Below, in pieces: positions 7,013-14,660 of a stretch of 21,586 nucleotides of DNA. Origin of the DNA: Acidimicrobiales bacterium (lineage in GTDB: Bacteria > Actinomycetota > Acidimicrobiia > Acidimicrobiales > Acidimicrobilacustridaceae). Made by a program: the position numbers and the translations under genes. A model generated the notes under the pieces. That model was not told where the DNA came from. It ran no database searches and saw nothing but the letters and a program-made list of their open reading frames with translations. Positions within the stretch are counted from its first letter, which is position 1, and each line of letters starts with the position of its first letter. The DNA lies in NCBI GenBank assembly GCA_023261915.1, contig JALRFT010000039.1:1-21586 (forward strand), read 5' to 3'.

Positions 7013-7482
7013 ACCTCTATCTCATCCGACATGCCCACGCCGGGTCGAGAACCCGATGGGAGGGCGACGATCTCGACCGACCGTTGAGTCGGCGCGGCCA
7101 GCAACAAGTTGCGCATCTCGCTGAACTGCTCGCCGACGTCAGGCCCGCGGCCGTGTGGTCCTCACCGGCGGTGCGCTGTGTGCAAACGGTTGAGCCCATT
7201 GCCGTCAGCCACGATCTCGAGATCATGGCGGACCCGTTGCTCGCCGAAGGCAACGATGCCGGCAAGGCGGCCATGCGGATGGTGGAGGCGGCCGCCGATG
7301 GTGACCTCGTGGTCTGCGCCCATGGTGATCTGATCCCCCGGGCCATGGGGCTGCTCGTGACCGACGGGATGAAGATTGCCGGCGAGGACGACCCCTCGAG
7401 TTGCCGCAAGGGCTCGATGTGGATCATCGAGATTGAGGACGGACGAGCGGTACGGGCCAGCCACGAGCCGCCGGGGGCGTGA
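7009..7482 (+). CDS. Histidine phosphatase superfamily protein, SixA-like
   Basis: The 157-residue cytosolic protein has the branch-1 histidine phosphatase core: LIRHAHAG with the phospho-acceptor His8 next to Arg7, Arg56 in SSPAVRCVQT, and the second histidine His105 in VVCAHGDLIP. Its short length and the RHAHAG form resemble SixA-type phosphohistidine phosphatases more than phosphoglycerate mutases, which have larger insertions. The substrate is unknown; it could be a phosphoprotein or a small phosphorylated metabolite. The ATG overlaps the cysteine desulfurase stop by four bases (ATGA), so the two are translated together. Why a phosphatase should be coupled to sulfur mobilisation is not evident. 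Confidence 0.85.
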   Translation: MNLYLIRHAHAGSRTRWEGDDLDRPLSRRGQQQVAHLAELLADVRPAAVWSSPAVRCVQTVEPIAVSHDLEIMADPLLAEGNDAGKAAMRMVEAAADGDLVVCAHGDLIPRAMGLLVTDGMKIAGEDDPSSCRKGSMWIIEIEDGRAVRASHEPPGA

Positions 7483-7490
7483 GAGCCCTC
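7473..7490. terminator. Small hairpin between convergent genes
   Basis: GGGGGC (7473-7478) and GCCCTC (7485-7490) can form a 6-base stem with one G-U pair and a 6-base loop over the stop codon of the phosphatase gene, where it converges with the ccm operon. It is the only stem visible in this 16-base gap and is weak evidence for a terminator. Confidence 0.3.
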
Positions 7491-7498
7491 TAGGCCGA

Positions 7499-8647
7499 TC
7501 AGGAACCGAGCCGGGATCGCAATGCGGCGACCTCGGCGGCGATGTCCTCGGGCAGGTCCGCACGGGTCTCGAGCAGGCCGAGTGTGGTTCGTGCCTCAGC
7601 CGTGCGTCCCAACAACTCGAGCACGAGGACCCGGTAGAGGATCGGGACGGGATCGTCGGGCGCCGCCGTTTGCGCCCGATCCACGAGGTCGAGGGCGTTG
7701 CCGACGAGCAGCACCCGGTCCTCGCCTCCGGCACTCGATGCCACCACCAACAGCACGTCAGCTTTGGCCAGCAGGGCGCCGGCATTTTGCGGGGAGCGGG
7801 CGATGACCTCATCGAGGATGGCGATGGCACCCGTGACGTCACCGCGCCGCGCCGCCGCCTCGGCACGGGTCACCGCCACCGTGTCGGGGTCGGCACCCGA
7901 CACCTCGGCCCGCAACGCTTCGACACGATCGGTGAGGAACGGCGGGACGTCATCAATATTGAGGGCGTCGAGGGCGGCCAAGGCCTCGTCGAACCGACCT
8001 AGGTCCCGCAGGATAATGGCCCGGAAAACCTGGGCGTCGGCGTACCCCGGGTCGGCGGCCACTGCGTCGTCGAGACGCACAAGGGCCTCGTCGTCGCTGA
8101 GCATGCCGCCCATGGTCCGCGCCACCCACGCCGAGTAGGTAAGAGCCTCGGCGTTGGTAGGAGCGATGGCGAGCACCTCGTCGTAGGTGACGAGTGCCGC
8201 TTCGATGTCCCCCGAGGACCACTCATCACGCGCCTGCAACAGCAGGTCCCGGGTGGTCTGGCGGATATCCCCGGTCAGGCTGTCACCCGAGCCCCGACGC
8301 CCGACGCTCTGGGCGATGAACACTCCGGCGGTGAGGGCGAACACGATGATCACGCCAACCCAGACCAACCGGGTCTGCCGACGACGTCGAGCTGACTCCT
8401 CGACGCTCGCAGGAGCATCTCGTCCCGACACCTTCACCCGGCGTGGCGTCGACGGGGCATCAGCCCGGTCGGCATCGTCGAGCTGGCGAAGGATCTCGGC
8501 CGTCCGCCGGGTCAGATCGTCAATGAGGGCATCGGCATCGACATCGTCGAGATCCCCCGCCGCGTGATCGGCACGCACCTCGGCGATACGGCCGAGCAGC
8601 TCATCACGCTCAGCGACGAGCCGGGCGCGTTCGTCCTCAGTGCTCAC
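7499..8647 (-). CDS. CcmI-like TPR protein, last gene of the ccm operon
   Basis: The 382-residue product has a charged N-terminal helical region (about 5-60) resembling the segment CcmI proteins carry ahead of their TPR part, then a basic stretch RRRRQTR (87-93). One membrane helix follows (about 94-114), then a long helical repeat region (about 130-380) with TPR-type pairs such as SSGDIEAALVTYDEVLAIAP and RRGDVTGAIAILDEVIARSP. In System I, CcmI presents apocytochrome c to the heme-ligation complex. Position directly after ccmH and an 11-base overlap with it support this role. The arrangement is unusual: the charged region comes before the single membrane helix, whereas proteobacterial CcmI has two N-terminal helices. 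The GTG at 8647 is chosen because longer frames would run deep into ccmH. It could be a different TPR scaffold, hence no gene symbol. Confidence 0.72.
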   Translation of the reverse strand: MSTEDERARLVAERDELLGRIAEVRADHAAGDLDDVDADALIDDLTRRTAEILRQLDDADRADAPSTPRRVKVSGRDAPASVEESARRRRQTRLVWVGVIIVFALTAGVFIAQSVGRRGSGDSLTGDIRQTTRDLLLQARDEWSSGDIEAALVTYDEVLAIAPTNAEALTYSAWVARTMGGMLSDDEALVRLDDAVAADPGYADAQVFRAIILRDLGRFDEALAALDALNIDDVPPFLTDRVEALRAEVSGADPDTVAVTRAEAAARRGDVTGAIAILDEVIARSPQNAGALLAKADVLLVVASSAGGEDRVLLVGNALDLVDRAQTAAPDDPVPILYRVLVLELLGRTAEARTTLGLLETRADLPEDIAAEVAALRSRLGS

Positions 8648-9173
8648 GGTCTGACCGGTTTTCGCCTTCGGCGGATGACGACTCGTCGGCGCGCAGCGCC
8701 TCGGCCACGAGGGCACGATCATCCTCGGTGGCGTCACGACGTCCCGACGCCGACCAGCGCCGGAAGGCCAACCCAAGCCCCACGGCGGCGAGTGCCAACG
8801 CCGCCACTGGCAACAACCACACGAGTCCCCCTACGCCTTCGGTGGGCGGCGCCAGCAGGGCATCAGGCCCGTAGACGGTGTCCGAGGCGTAGTAGGCACG
8901 GATCTCATCGTCGGTCTGACCCTGTTCGACCCGCTGGGCGATGTCGCGACGGATCTCCCGGGAAACCGAGACGTCAGATTCCGCCACCGACTGGCCGGCA
9001 CACTGGGGGCAGCGGATGGAGCGGGTCAGAACGAGCACCCGGTCGGCATTGGTCGGCGGTTCACTCGACCCAACGCTGCCCACGGCCAGGGTCACCACCA
9101 CGATGGCGGCCATGACGGCCCACGGCAGCCACAACGCAACGCGGGAGGCCGACGGACGTGAGGTGGCGCTCAC
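8637..9173 (-). CDS. ccmH: CcmH, thiol oxidoreductase of cytochrome c maturation
   Basis: CcmH keeps the CxxCH cysteines of apocytochromes reduced outside the membrane. The 178-residue protein has an N-terminal membrane anchor (about 12-32) and the exported domain with the redox motif in SIRCPQCAGQSVAESD. The characteristic acidic/polar helix SREIRRDIAQRVEQGQTDDEI and YYASDTVYGPDALLAPP follow, then a second membrane helix (about 115-137) and a charged tail. This matches the short CcmH/CycL form without the fused CcmI part found in E. coli; a separate TPR gene follows here. The start is GTG at 9173, overlapping the ccmG stop by four bases (GTGA). Confidence 0.93.
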   Translation of the reverse strand: MSATSRPSASRVALWLPWAVMAAIVVVTLAVGSVGSSEPPTNADRVLVLTRSIRCPQCAGQSVAESDVSVSREIRRDIAQRVEQGQTDDEIRAYYASDTVYGPDALLAPPTEGVGGLVWLLPVAALALAAVGLGLAFRRWSASGRRDATEDDRALVAEALRADESSSAEGENRSDREH

Positions 9174-9751
9174 GGCTGCGCCGATCCGGCAGAGGCCGTG
9201 GCAATGGCGGTATCGAGATCGGCTGCCGTCACGCCGTAGAAGATGGCGACCACTTGTCCAGCCGGGGAGATGAGGAAGGACTCAGGCACCCCTCGCACGC
9301 CGTAGTCAAGCGCAATGGGTCCCGTCTCCCCCACCAGCACCGGCCAGTCGCCGCCATTGGTGGCGAAGAACTCCTTGATGGAAGCCGTGTCGTCATCGAA
9401 GGCGACGCTGACCACCTCGACCGGGACCTCGGCGTCGGGGCCGTGGGCAGCGGCGAAGGTCACAAGTTCGGGATGTTCACGAACACACGGCACACACCAC
9501 GTGGCGAAAAAGTTCACGAGCACCCAGTCGCCGCGCCACCGATCGATGTCAACAGGCTCGCCATCGATGCTCGTCCCCACCACGGCGGGGGCGGCCCGGC
9601 CCACGAGTCCGTTGCGGATGGTGTCGTCATCGCCGGAAGCCACCTGCCACCCGAGGACACCCAACAGCATCGCCATGACGATGCCCGTGACGATGGCGGC
9701 GGTCCGAACGGGCCGACGCTGCGTCTCGGCGACCCCCTCCGTGTCAGCCAT
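9170..9751 (-). CDS. ccmG: CcmG/DsbE thioredoxin-like protein
   Basis: This membrane-anchored thioredoxin-fold protein passes reducing equivalents to CcmH and the apocytochrome. The 193 residues comprise a short cytosolic N-terminus, one membrane helix (about 18-37) and an exported thioredoxin domain. The active site is Cys86 and Cys89 in ATWCVPCVREHP, and the cis-proline loop is GVRGVPESFLI, typical of CcmG/ResA-type proteins. The insertion between the second strand and the cis-proline loop has the family length. The ATG at 9751 lies inside the end of ccmF (8-base overlap), giving tight coupling. A generic TlpA would look similar, but the operon position settles the call. Confidence 0.92.
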   Translation of the reverse strand: MADTEGVAETQRRPVRTAAIVTGIVMAMLLGVLGWQVASGDDDTIRNGLVGRAAPAVVGTSIDGEPVDIDRWRGDWVLVNFFATWCVPCVREHPELVTFAAAHGPDAEVPVEVVSVAFDDDTASIKEFFATNGGDWPVLVGETGPIALDYGVRGVPESFLISPAGQVVAIFYGVTAADLDTAIATASAGSAQP

Positions 9752-11720
9752 CGGTCCGGCTCGCCGACGCCGACTCGAGACTCGGTCCGGCCTCGACGGC
9801 GGGCGTCTCCGTGCGGCGACGGCGACCGCCGCCGATCATGGCCAGCAGGGTTCCGAACACCATGACTCCCCCGCCGATCCAGAGCCAGACAATGAGCGGC
9901 TGGACGGTGACCCGAATCGTGGTCGGTTCACCCGGCACCTCCGGCAGTGCGAGGACGGACAAGGCAATGTCGACGGTCGGTGTGACCCGAACCGACGGGG
10001 TGCCGACCTGCTGGGAGCCGAAGTCGAATCGACTGACCCCGGGGGCGTAGGGGCCAGCGCCGTCGACCTCGACGAGCACCTGACTCACCTCACGGTTGGG
10101 TTCGAGCACCACGTTGGTGCCCACATAGGTGAACGTGTGCCCGGCAAAGGTTGCCGTCTGCCCCTCGATGAGGCGAAGTTCAGTCTGTTGCACGTAGGCC
10201 TGACTGGCGGAGAGCGCCACGGCGATGAACACGACACCGATGTGCACGACCATCCCACCGCTGCTGCGGCCAACCAGTCCGGCGGGACCCTGCCGCCGCA
10301 CCGAGAGCACAAGTTGGCGGAGCGCTGTTCCGAGAGCGAACCCACCGAGCGCAAACCCGACGAGCGGGGCGATACCGCGCGCCCCGAGGACAACTGCCAG
10401 CACGAGCGAGGCTGTCCCTACAGCCGCCGGCCACACCAGACGGTGGGCCAGCAACTCTCCTGAGGCCCGCCGCCACGGCAAAACCGGGGCCACCGCCATC
10501 AGCACGAGCAGGGCCAATCCAATGGGCGCACTCATCCGGTTGAAGAACGGCGACCCCACCGAAATCCGGTCTCCGGTGAAGGCCTCCACCACGAGGGGAA
10601 AGACCGTGCCGAGCAGGATCGTGAAGGCGAGGGCGGCGAACAGCACGTTGTTCACGAGGAATGACCCTTCACGCGAGAGCGGCGTCTCGACGCTCCCCGT
10701 CGAGCGCAAAAGGTCACCTCGCCAACCGATGAGCCCCACGGAAACGACGACGATGAGAGCGAAGAAACCAAGCAGCGCTGGCCCGATGCTTGAGGTGGTG
10801 AAGGCATGAACTGATTCGAGGACGCCCGAACGGGTGATGAAGGTACCCAGGATCGTCAGGGCGAAGGTGGCGCACAACAGCGACAGGTTCCACACCCGCA
10901 ACATGCCCCGTCGTTCCTGCACGATTACCGAGTGCAGATAGGCCGTGCCCGTCAGCCACGGCAACAGCGACGCGTTCTCCACCGGGTCCCAGCCCCAGTA
11001 GCCGCCCCACCCGAGCACCTCGTAGGCCCACCAGGCTCCCAAGATGATGCCGGCCGTGAGGAATGCCCACGCCACGAGTGTCCACCGACGGGTTTCAAGC
11101 AGCCACCCTTCCCCCAGTCGGCCCGTGACCAGCGCGCCGATGGCGAAGGCGAACGGCACCACAAACCCGACGTACCCGAGGTAGAGCATCGGAGGATGGA
11201 AGGCCATCAGGATGTGTTCCTGTAGCAGCGGGTTCGGCCCCGGCCCGTCGTAGCCGAGCGGCGGATTGAACGAGCCGAACGGCGCAGCTGGCCCGATGAC
11301 CAAAAAGAAGAAGAAGGTCGCCACTACGAACATGGTGACCATGGCCCAACCGACGAGCGGATCGTCGATGCGATGTCGGAACCGACGGGCGGTCAGCGCA
11401 ATGAAGCCGCTGAGGATGAGAACCCAGAGCAAGATTGATCCCTCGAGCGCCGCCCAGAGTGTGGCGACATCAAAGGGGAACGGCGTCTCCGACGAAGAGT
11501 GCTCGGCCACATACGACACGGTGAAGTCATCAGTGAGCAGGGCCCACTCCATCGCCCCCACCGCCAGAACCGCACTCACCAGCACACCACCGGCACACCA
11601 CAGTCCAACCCGTAGGTAGCGACGATTGTGCGTGAAGATGCCCATCAGCATCGACAGCACACCCCACAGGGCAGCGATGAACCCGAGCGTCACCCCCGCC
11701 CGACCGAGGGCGAGGCTCAT
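9744..11720 (-). CDS. ccmF: CcmF, heme ligation subunit
   Basis: CcmF joins heme from CcmE to apocytochrome c, with CcmH and CcmI. The 658-residue polytopic protein carries the WWD signature WGGYWGWDPVENASLLPWL (238-256) between membrane helices. All four histidines expected from E. coli CcmF seem present: His175 in AFHPPMLYLG and His305 in ESVHAF as outer-face ligands, and His263 in YLHSVIVQE and His493 in MVVHIGVV as in-membrane ligands. A large exported loop (about 510-610) precedes the last helix (about 613-635) and a charged tail. Length matches the family (about 650). The ATG at 11720 overlaps ccmE by four bases. Confidence 0.96.
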   Translation of the reverse strand: MSLALGRAGVTLGFIAALWGVLSMLMGIFTHNRRYLRVGLWCAGGVLVSAVLAVGAMEWALLTDDFTVSYVAEHSSSETPFPFDVATLWAALEGSILLWVLILSGFIALTARRFRHRIDDPLVGWAMVTMFVVATFFFFLVIGPAAPFGSFNPPLGYDGPGPNPLLQEHILMAFHPPMLYLGYVGFVVPFAFAIGALVTGRLGEGWLLETRRWTLVAWAFLTAGIILGAWWAYEVLGWGGYWGWDPVENASLLPWLTGTAYLHSVIVQERRGMLRVWNLSLLCATFALTILGTFITRSGVLESVHAFTTSSIGPALLGFFALIVVVSVGLIGWRGDLLRSTGSVETPLSREGSFLVNNVLFAALAFTILLGTVFPLVVEAFTGDRISVGSPFFNRMSAPIGLALLVLMAVAPVLPWRRASGELLAHRLVWPAAVGTASLVLAVVLGARGIAPLVGFALGGFALGTALRQLVLSVRRQGPAGLVGRSSGGMVVHIGVVFIAVALSASQAYVQQTELRLIEGQTATFAGHTFTYVGTNVVLEPNREVSQVLVEVDGAGPYAPGVSRFDFGSQQVGTPSVRVTPTVDIALSVLALPEVPGEPTTIRVTVQPLIVWLWIGGGVMVFGTLLAMIGGGRRRRTETPAVEAGPSLESASASRTDG

Positions 11721-12316
11721 TGCTGGCCCGACAGGTCGGTCGTCACGCCGATCGCCGAACTCCCGCTTCCGTCCCCGGCGTCATTGAGGCGGCCCGAGTT
11801 GTCAGCCACGTAGTTCTCGTCATGCTTGACCAACATCCGGTCTGACACATAGACGGCTCCCGCACCCGTCCCCGACCAGCTCCCCTCGAGCACCACGGGG
11901 ATTCCGTCATCGAAGAGCTCGGCGGGGTCACCCGTGTGCTCGACGGAAACCGGCACCCCGTTGAACACGATCTCAAACGCCACGCCACCGGGATAGGTCT
12001 CCACCGTGCCGGGTTCGACCAGACCTTGCAGCCGGAACCGGGACGTTCCGAGCTCGTCGCGCTGGGCCACCGCCTCATCAGCGTTGCGGAAGTAGAGCGT
12101 GGCCTCGTTGAGCGAACGCACCACCACAACGGCTCCCACGGCGACGACCGCCACCAACACTGCCAGGCCGACGAAGCGGGCCAGCCGGCGCGGCGGGCGG
12201 GGGGCGGCTCCCGATCCCTGCTGCCCTCGGGGGGTCAGATCGAGCCCATCAACTGAGGGGGAGGTCGACACCGGATCGCCGGCTCCAGGGTCACCATCAC
12301 TCGGATTCACATCCAT
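11717..12316 (-). CDS. ccmE: CcmE heme chaperone
   Basis: CcmE carries heme covalently on its way from the CcmABCD complex to CcmF. The 199-residue protein has a long proline/glycine-rich cytosolic N-terminus (about 1-45), one membrane helix (about 47-67), and an OB-fold exported domain with YPGGVAFEIVFNGVPVSVEHTGD and GIPVVLEG. The heme-binding motif is KHDENY with His165 and Tyr169, the classical histidine type rather than the cysteine variant of some archaea and sulfate reducers. The N-terminal extension is longer than in E. coli (159 residues in total). The ATG at 12316 has GAGGAG seven bases upstream, within the end of ccmD. Confidence 0.94.
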   Translation of the reverse strand: MDVNPSDGDPGAGDPVSTSPSVDGLDLTPRGQQGSGAAPRPPRRLARFVGLAVLVAVVAVGAVVVVRSLNEATLYFRNADEAVAQRDELGTSRFRLQGLVEPGTVETYPGGVAFEIVFNGVPVSVEHTGDPAELFDDGIPVVLEGSWSGTGAGAVYVSDRMLVKHDENYVADNSGRLNDAGDGSGSSAIGVTTDLSGQQ

Positions 12317-12441
12317 CGCTGCTCCTCAGGTGGTACCTGACGGCTGAGGGATCGCCCACGCTGCAGCACGAGGCCGACGTAGGCAACGACCACGACCACG
12401 GTGATGATCCATCCCGTGATGACCCACGCCCATGTACTCAT
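12307..12441 (-). CDS. ccmD: CcmD, small membrane subunit of the heme exporter
   Basis: This 44-residue protein has one hydrophobic helix (WVITGWIITVVVVVAYVG, about 6-23) followed by a basic segment (LQRGRSLSR, 26-34) and a short tail. That is the CcmD plan: one helix with positive charges on the cytosolic side. CcmD holds CcmC and CcmE together and helps release heme-loaded CcmE. Its ATG at 12441 overlaps the ccmC stop by four bases (ATGA), and its TGA (12309-12307) overlaps the ccmE start by ten bases, so it fills exactly the ccmD slot between ccmC and ccmE. It is shorter than the E. coli protein (69 residues) and below the size cut-off of many gene finders. Sequence conservation in this family is low, so the call rests on topology and position. 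Confidence 0.82.
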   Translation of the reverse strand: MSTWAWVITGWIITVVVVVAYVGLVLQRGRSLSRQVPPEEQRWM

Positions 12442-13226
12442 GGCGTGGCCTCGGCCCGGCGGGCAGCCACAGCTTCCGACAGCTGCCGTTCCTCAACCCG
12501 GTTGGCCAGCCAACCGACTCGGAAGCGATGGAACAGGAGCCACACCAACAGCACCATGCCCACCGCAGTCGTGAACATCCACGTGAACAGCATGAGTCCC
12601 TCGATGCGGAAGTCAAGGTCGGTGCGAAAGAGCGTGGCGTCCTGGTGCAGTGATCGCCACCATTGCACCGAGCGGTTCACGATGAGGATGTTGGGAACCA
12701 ACAACAACCCGATGACCGCTGACCGGCGGCTCCGAGACGAGCGATCAGGAGATGCGGCTCGCAGCGCTTGGTATCCAACGAGAAGGAGGAACAGGAACAA
12801 GGTGGAGGTCAAGCGGGGATCCCACTCCCACGCCGTGCCCCAGGTGATCTGACCCCAGATCATTCCACTCACGAGTGTGAGTGCCGTGAACACCGAACCG
12901 ATCTCAGCAGCCGAACTTCCGACGAGATCCCACCACTCCGAACGCTTCCACAGCCACATGATCGATGCCACGAAGGTGACGAAGCACGCCACGTAGGCAA
13001 CGGTCACCGATGGCACGTGGACATAGAGCAGCCGCACCGATTCACCCTGGACGGCATCAGGCGGCGTGGCGACGAAGGACAGCCAGAGCACCAGTGGGAG
13101 ACACAGGAGCACGATGATGCCGAGCACCCGGGTGGCCGGCGATCCAGTCGTCGGATGCCCGGTCACCGAGCGCGTGTCTTGCGTCGCCAGCGGGGTTCCT
13201 GCGCTCTGCCCGTTCCCGATGCTCAC
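12438..13226 (-). CDS. ccmC: CcmC heme exporter/ligation protein
   Basis: CcmC holds heme at the outer membrane face and, with CcmD, loads it on CcmE. The 262-residue protein has six membrane segments, the WWD motif WGTAWEWDPRLT (129-140) and the two expected heme-ligand histidines, His70 in LYVHVPSV and His194 in SLHQDATL. The N-terminus (about 1-32) is a longer polar extension than in E. coli. The GTG at 13226 overlaps the ccmB stop by four bases (GTGA) and is preceded by GGAG; an upstream ATG at 13307 in the same frame would give a long overlap with ccmB and is rejected. Confidence 0.95.
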   Translation of the reverse strand: MSIGNGQSAGTPLATQDTRSVTGHPTTGSPATRVLGIIVLLCLPLVLWLSFVATPPDAVQGESVRLLYVHVPSVTVAYVACFVTFVASIMWLWKRSEWWDLVGSSAAEIGSVFTALTLVSGMIWGQITWGTAWEWDPRLTSTLFLFLLLVGYQALRAASPDRSSRSRRSAVIGLLLVPNILIVNRSVQWWRSLHQDATLFRTDLDFRIEGLMLFTWMFTTAVGMVLLVWLLFHRFRVGWLANRVEERQLSEAVAARRAEATP

Positions 13227-13891
13227 GACTCCTCCAGAACCGTTCCGTACAGCCCGATCCCGCAGCCCACGTAGACCACGGCGAACAGTGCCAGCAGCCC
13301 TGCCCACGGCCAGCCGTCAGCGGGACTGCCATCCAGCGCTGCTTCGAACGCCCGGGTCGCCGCTAGGAGAACCGGAGCGAGCACCGGCAGCAACAGCAGC
13401 GGAAGCAGGGTTTCCCGCACCCGAAGTCCAACAGCGAGGACGCCAGAGAGGCTACCGGCTGCTGCGATCCCTGCGGTAGCCGGGAGCGCAGTTCCCACGA
13501 GCAAAATCCAGCCCGCCGGATCGGCCCCGTAGAGCACGATGACCCCGACACCGAGAACCAGTTCCACCGCCAAGAGCTGGACTGCGAGGGCAAGCGCTTT
13601 GCCGAGGAACATGCCCCCGGGGCTGAGTGACGTGAGCCGCAGGGCGTCGCGCACCCCGGCCCCCGACTCCACGGCGTAGGCCCGCTGCACACCGAGGACA
13701 GACGCGAACAACACGGTGATCCAGAACAGGCCCGGAGTGGCGGCCTCGAGGATGCCGCGGTCAGGGTCGAGGGCAAAGCCGAACAGGACGAGAACGAGCA
13801 CGGCGAACGGCGCCACCTGACCGAGCCCCACCCGGGTTCGAGCCTCCACCCGGAGGTCCTTGCCCGCAACCAGCATGGCGTCACGCAGCAT
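13223..13891 (-). CDS. ccmB: CcmB, membrane subunit of the CcmAB transporter
   Basis: CcmB is the membrane part of the CcmAB ABC complex, whose ATPase activity drives release of heme-bound CcmE from CcmCD. The 222-residue product has six predicted membrane helices and starts with the typical LVAGKDLRVEART amphipathic segment; the VQRAYAVESGAGVRDALRLT loop between helices matches the family. Length is close to E. coli CcmB (220). I take the ATG at 13891, preceded by AAGGTG at a good distance; an in-frame TTG at 13906 and a GTG at 13900 are possible but less likely. The gene overlaps ccmA by 11 bases. Confidence 0.92.
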   Translation of the reverse strand: MLRDAMLVAGKDLRVEARTRVGLGQVAPFAVLVLVLFGFALDPDRGILEAATPGLFWITVLFASVLGVQRAYAVESGAGVRDALRLTSLSPGGMFLGKALALAVQLLAVELVLGVGVIVLYGADPAGWILLVGTALPATAGIAAAGSLSGVLAVGLRVRETLLPLLLLPVLAPVLLAATRAFEAALDGSPADGWPWAGLLALFAVVYVGCGIGLYGTVLEES

Positions 13892-14537
13892 CGGGGCCAC
13901 CTTCAACCACTGAGCCCCCGGCCAGAGTCACGTGCCGACAACCCAGCGCCGACGTGCGATCAAGGTCATGGGAGGCAATGACCACTGTGGCACCGGAAGC
14001 CACGGCGGAGAGCACGACTGCGTCGAGCAGGTCTCGACCCTCGGCGTCGAGACCACCGTGGGGTTCATCGAGCAACCACAGCTGGGGTCGTCGGGCCACC
14101 AGGGAGGCCAGCGCCACCCGGCGCCGTTGGCCGGTCGAGAGCCGGACGACGGGAGAGTCGGCGACCCGACCGGTGATGCCGAACCGTTCGGCCGCCCGGT
14201 CGACATCGGCTGGGTCAACACGGGCCGCCCGGGCGAAGAATCGAAGGTTGTCCATAGCCGTGAGCTCGTCGTACAGCCCACCCGATGGCCCCAACAGCCC
14301 AACACGAGACCGGACGGCGCGCCCGTTGCGGGTGAGGTCCTCTCCCAAAACCGAAGCCGTGCCGGAATCCACGGGTACGAGACCGGCACACACGCGCAGC
14401 ACCGTGGTTTTGCCCGCGCCGTTGGCACCCACGAGAGCAACAAGTTCCGCAGCATCAACGTCGAGGTCCACACCGGTGAGGGCGGGGAAACCGCCGAGGA
14501 GAGCGACGACGTCGCGGAGGTGGATGACCGGTGCCAT
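13881..14537 (-). CDS. ccmA: CcmA, ATPase subunit of the CcmAB transporter
   Basis: The 218-residue product is a single ABC ATPase domain: Walker A GANGAGKTT (37-45), the Q-loop region LLGPSGGLYDELTAMDNL, the signature LSTGQRRR (133-140), Walker B LWLLDEP (153-159) and the H-loop His190 in IASHD. The signature LSTGQ with ensuing RRRVALA is typical of CcmA, and length matches. It is the first gene of a nine-gene minus-strand operon. The ATG at 14537 is preferred since it starts shortly before the first conserved strand. An in-frame GTG at 14591 would add 18 residues (MTAAVCGCGP...) and overlaps the predicted -10 box, so it is unlikely. No clear ribosome binding site precedes 14537. Confidence 0.94.
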   Translation of the reverse strand: MAPVIHLRDVVALLGGFPALTGVDLDVDAAELVALVGANGAGKTTVLRVCAGLVPVDSGTASVLGEDLTRNGRAVRSRVGLLGPSGGLYDELTAMDNLRFFARAARVDPADVDRAAERFGITGRVADSPVVRLSTGQRRRVALASLVARRPQLWLLDEPHGGLDAEGRDLLDAVVLSAVASGATVVIASHDLDRTSALGCRHVTLAGGSVVEGGPDAA

Positions 14538-14589
14538 GTGAAGACCGGCGACTGGTGGTGTTGGACCACACCCGCAGACCGCCGCCGTC

Positions 14590-14619
14590 ACGGTACCTTC
14601 CCCCCTCGGGGGGGACCAA
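14590..14619 (-). promoter_or_regulatory. Predicted promoter of the ccm operon
   Basis: On the minus strand TTGGTC (14619-14614) and TACCGT (14595-14590) are spaced by 18 bases, giving a transcription start near 14583 and a leader of about 46 bases before ccmA. The spacer is almost wholly a C6-TC-G6 palindrome (14600-14613), so this promoter may be controlled by a protein binding there, or be helically distorted. The match to consensus is moderate. Confidence 0.42.
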
Positions 14620-14648
14620 GGCGCACCACGGCTCCCACATGTCCTCGG

Positions 14649-14654
14649 TAGGGT
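14649..14654 (+). promoter_or_regulatory. -10 box of the sortase gene; leaderless architecture
   Basis: TAGGGT is followed by six bases (GCGGGT) and then the GTG at 14661, so transcription should begin at or next to the start codon. No convincing -35 box is seen. The same geometry occurs at 5044 and 17841. Confidence 0.5.
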
Positions 14655-14660
14655 GCGGGT

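Noticed and set aside
9158..10463. Long plus-strand frames antisense to ccmG and ccmF
   Set aside because: The minus-strand genes have complete motif sets and operon overlaps; the plus-strand products are low-complexity Arg/Pro/Thr-rich strings.
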